Assembly: GCA_023389095.1 (NCBI GenBank)
Contig: JAEWFB010000307.1
Coordinates: forward strand, 1 to 5,510
Direction: 5' to 3'
Origin: Actinomycetes bacterium
Lineage (GTDB): Bacteria > Actinomycetota > Actinomycetes > Actinomycetales > Dermatophilaceae
Length of the DNA stretch: 5,510 nucleotides
The position numbers and the translations under genes were made by a program. The notes beneath the pieces are model-generated. The model made no database searches. It saw only the letters and a list, made by a program, of their open reading frames with translations, and was not told where the DNA came from. Within the stretch, counting starts at the first letter, position 1; the number at the start of each line of letters is the position of its first letter. Below, in pieces: positions 4,726 to 5,510 of this stretch.

Positions 4726-4775
4726 CGGTTCGATGTATTCCGCGGTCACCGGTGACCGCCGAATACATCGAACCG
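4726..4775. repeat. 50-nt near-perfect palindrome in the convergent intergenic region
   Basis: The 15-nt outer arms (CGGTTCGATGTATTC at 4726-4740, its complement at 4761-4775) enclose the perfect 18-bp palindrome 4742-4759 (GCGGTCACC/GGTGACCGC). The only unpaired position is a C/C mismatch at 4741/4760, so 24 of 25 pairs match. The outer arms contain an A/T-rich core (GATGTATTC) unusual for this genome. It could end transcription of the copper ATPase gene (minus strand), act as a cruciform or protein site, or be a dispersed palindromic element. The small dyad GGGG-CAA-CCCC lies nearby at 4701-4711. Confidence 0.9.
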
Positions 4776-4828
4776 GCGGGGTCGGCGGGGTCGGCGGGGT
4801 CGGCGGGGTCGGCGGGGTCGGCGGAGTC
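4775..4828. repeat. 9-bp minisatellite (five perfect copies plus one variant) at the ATPase stop codon
   Basis: GGCGGGGTC is repeated at 4775-4783, 4784-4792, 4793-4801, 4802-4810 and 4811-4819. A sixth copy with one change (GGCGGAGTC, 4820-4828) overlaps the ATPase stop codon at 4827-4829. The array joins the palindrome directly on its left. On the ATPase mRNA it forms a cytosine-rich 3' untranslated tract. Copy number probably varies between strains through slippage. Confidence 0.95.
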
Positions 4829-5510
4829 AGCCGGCGAAGTGGCGCAGGCGCAGGGAGTTGCCGACGACGAGCACCGAGGACAGGGCCATGGCGGCGCCGG
4901 CGATCATCGGGTTGAGCAGGCCGAAGGCGGCGAGCGGGATCGCCGCCACGTTGTAGCCGAAGGCCCACACCAGGTTCTGCCTGATGACGCGCAGGGTCGC
5001 CCGCGACAGCCCGATCGCATCTCCGACGGCCGACAGGTCGGGGCGCACGAGGACGATGTCGGCCGAGTCCATGGCGACGTCGGTGCCGGTACCCATGGCG
5101 AGGCCGAGGTCGGCCTGGGCGAGCGCCGCAGCGTCGTTGACGCCGTCGCCGACCATCGCGACGACCTTGCCCTCGCGCTGGAGCGAGGTGACGACGTCGT
5201 GCTTGTCGGCGGGCAGCACGTCGGCGCGCACGTTCGCGGGCTCGATGCCGACCTGCTCGGCGACGCTGCGGGCGTTGGCGGCGCTGTCGCCGGTGAGCAG
5301 GTAGGGCGTGAGGCCGAGCGCCCGCAGGCTCGCCACCGCGTCGGGCGAGGTGTCGCGGACGGTGTCCTCGACGGTGAGCGCGGCCTGGGCGACGCCGTCC
5401 CACCCGACGTAGACCGTGCTGCCGGCATGCGTGGCCGCGTGCTCGACGAGCGCCGGGTCGACCTCCTCGAAGAGCAGCGCCTTGCCGACCGTCACCTCGG
5501 TGTCCTTGAT
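4827..5510 (-). CDS. copA: Cu+-exporting P1B-type ATPase, C-terminal part (partial)
   Basis: 227 residues are visible; the gene continues past the right edge. The end of the ATP-binding domain is followed by the P domain: LTVEDTVRDTS, TGD at 73-75, and the Mg-binding hinge GDGVNDAAAL (121-130). Next is the conserved DVAMDSADIVLV segment. The last two membrane helices carry the copper-type metal-site signatures: YN (186-187) followed by IPLAAFG, and MALSS (208-212) followed by VLVVGNSLRLR. These fit subgroup P1B-1, which pumps Cu+ (or Ag+) out of the cytosol using ATP. The phosphorylated DKTG loop, CPC motif and N-terminal metal-binding domain lie outside the window. The protein ends normally, 16 residues after the MALSS motif, with its stop inside the 9-bp repeat array. 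No copper chaperone or CsoR-type regulator is visible. The symbol copA is by family, not by proven orthology. Confidence 0.92.
   Translation of the reverse strand: MKDTEVTVGKALLFEEVDPALVEHAATHAGSTVYVGWDGVAQAALTVEDTVRDTSPDAVASLRALGLTPYLLTGDSAANARSVAEQVGIEPANVRADVLPADKHDVVTSLQREGKVVAMVGDGVNDAAALAQADLGLAMGTGTDVAMDSADIVLVRPDLSAVGDAIGLSRATLRVIRQNLVWAFGYNVAAIPLAAFGLLNPMIAGAAMALSSVLVVGNSLRLRHFAG

Noticed and set aside
4775..4828. Tandem repeats as a CRISPR array
   Set aside because: The units are 9 bp and contiguous with no spacers, and no cas genes are present.

Overview
The window is very GC-rich, with coding third positions almost all G or C. It uses GTG starts freely and carries an actinobacterial-looking gene set: a receiver-domain regulator, DUF2000, a SpoU methylase, a Glyoxalase_3-type VOC protein and a P1B copper ATPase. 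I read it as chromosomal DNA of a high-GC actinobacterium. The order Micrococcales is plausible but not provable from the sequence alone. Nothing looks like a phage, an insertion sequence or a CRISPR array.

Layout. Positions 1-251 (minus) hold the N-terminal part of a two-component response regulator that runs off the left edge. 308-850 (minus) is a short DedA/VTT-like membrane protein. 872-1507 (minus) is an isochorismatase-family cysteine hydrolase ending in a (QDPP)3 repeat. A divergent promoter region, 1508-1614, separates it from an AraC-family regulator (1615-2440, plus) whose reading frame is broken by one base at a C5 tract, just before the DNA-binding domain. Next come a DUF2000 protein (2543-2983, plus), a SpoU/TrmH-type RNA methyltransferase (3014-3871, plus) and a VOC/glyoxalase-like protein (3993-4628, plus). 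Convergent to these, 4827-5510 (minus) is the C-terminal third of a Cu+-exporting P1B ATPase that runs off the right edge.

The genes do not form one obvious pathway. The likely local units are the divergent hydrolase/AraC pair, DUF2000 followed by the methyltransferase (30-bp gap), and the hydrolase followed by the DedA-like gene (20-bp gap, although DedA seems to have its own promoter). Three genes (response regulator, DedA-like, AraC) have a TANNNT -10 hexamer 6-7 nt before the start codon and no Shine-Dalgarno sequence. That is the arrangement expected of leaderless actinobacterial mRNAs.

The most unusual content is in the spaces between genes. The convergent gap at 4629-4826 holds an 18-bp-stem terminator, a 50-nt nearly perfect palindrome of unusually low GC, and six copies of a 9-bp minisatellite that runs into the ATPase stop codon. 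The gap between AraC and DUF2000 holds three perfect 10-bp repeats and three of a local cluster of five GACGCGTC palindromes. The hydrolase/AraC gap holds mirrored TACCGT hexamers and an ACGGT-GTG-ACCGT dyad. I did not find a gene set that I can honestly call a new system. The candidates for novelty are these repeat and regulatory structures and the frameshifted regulator.
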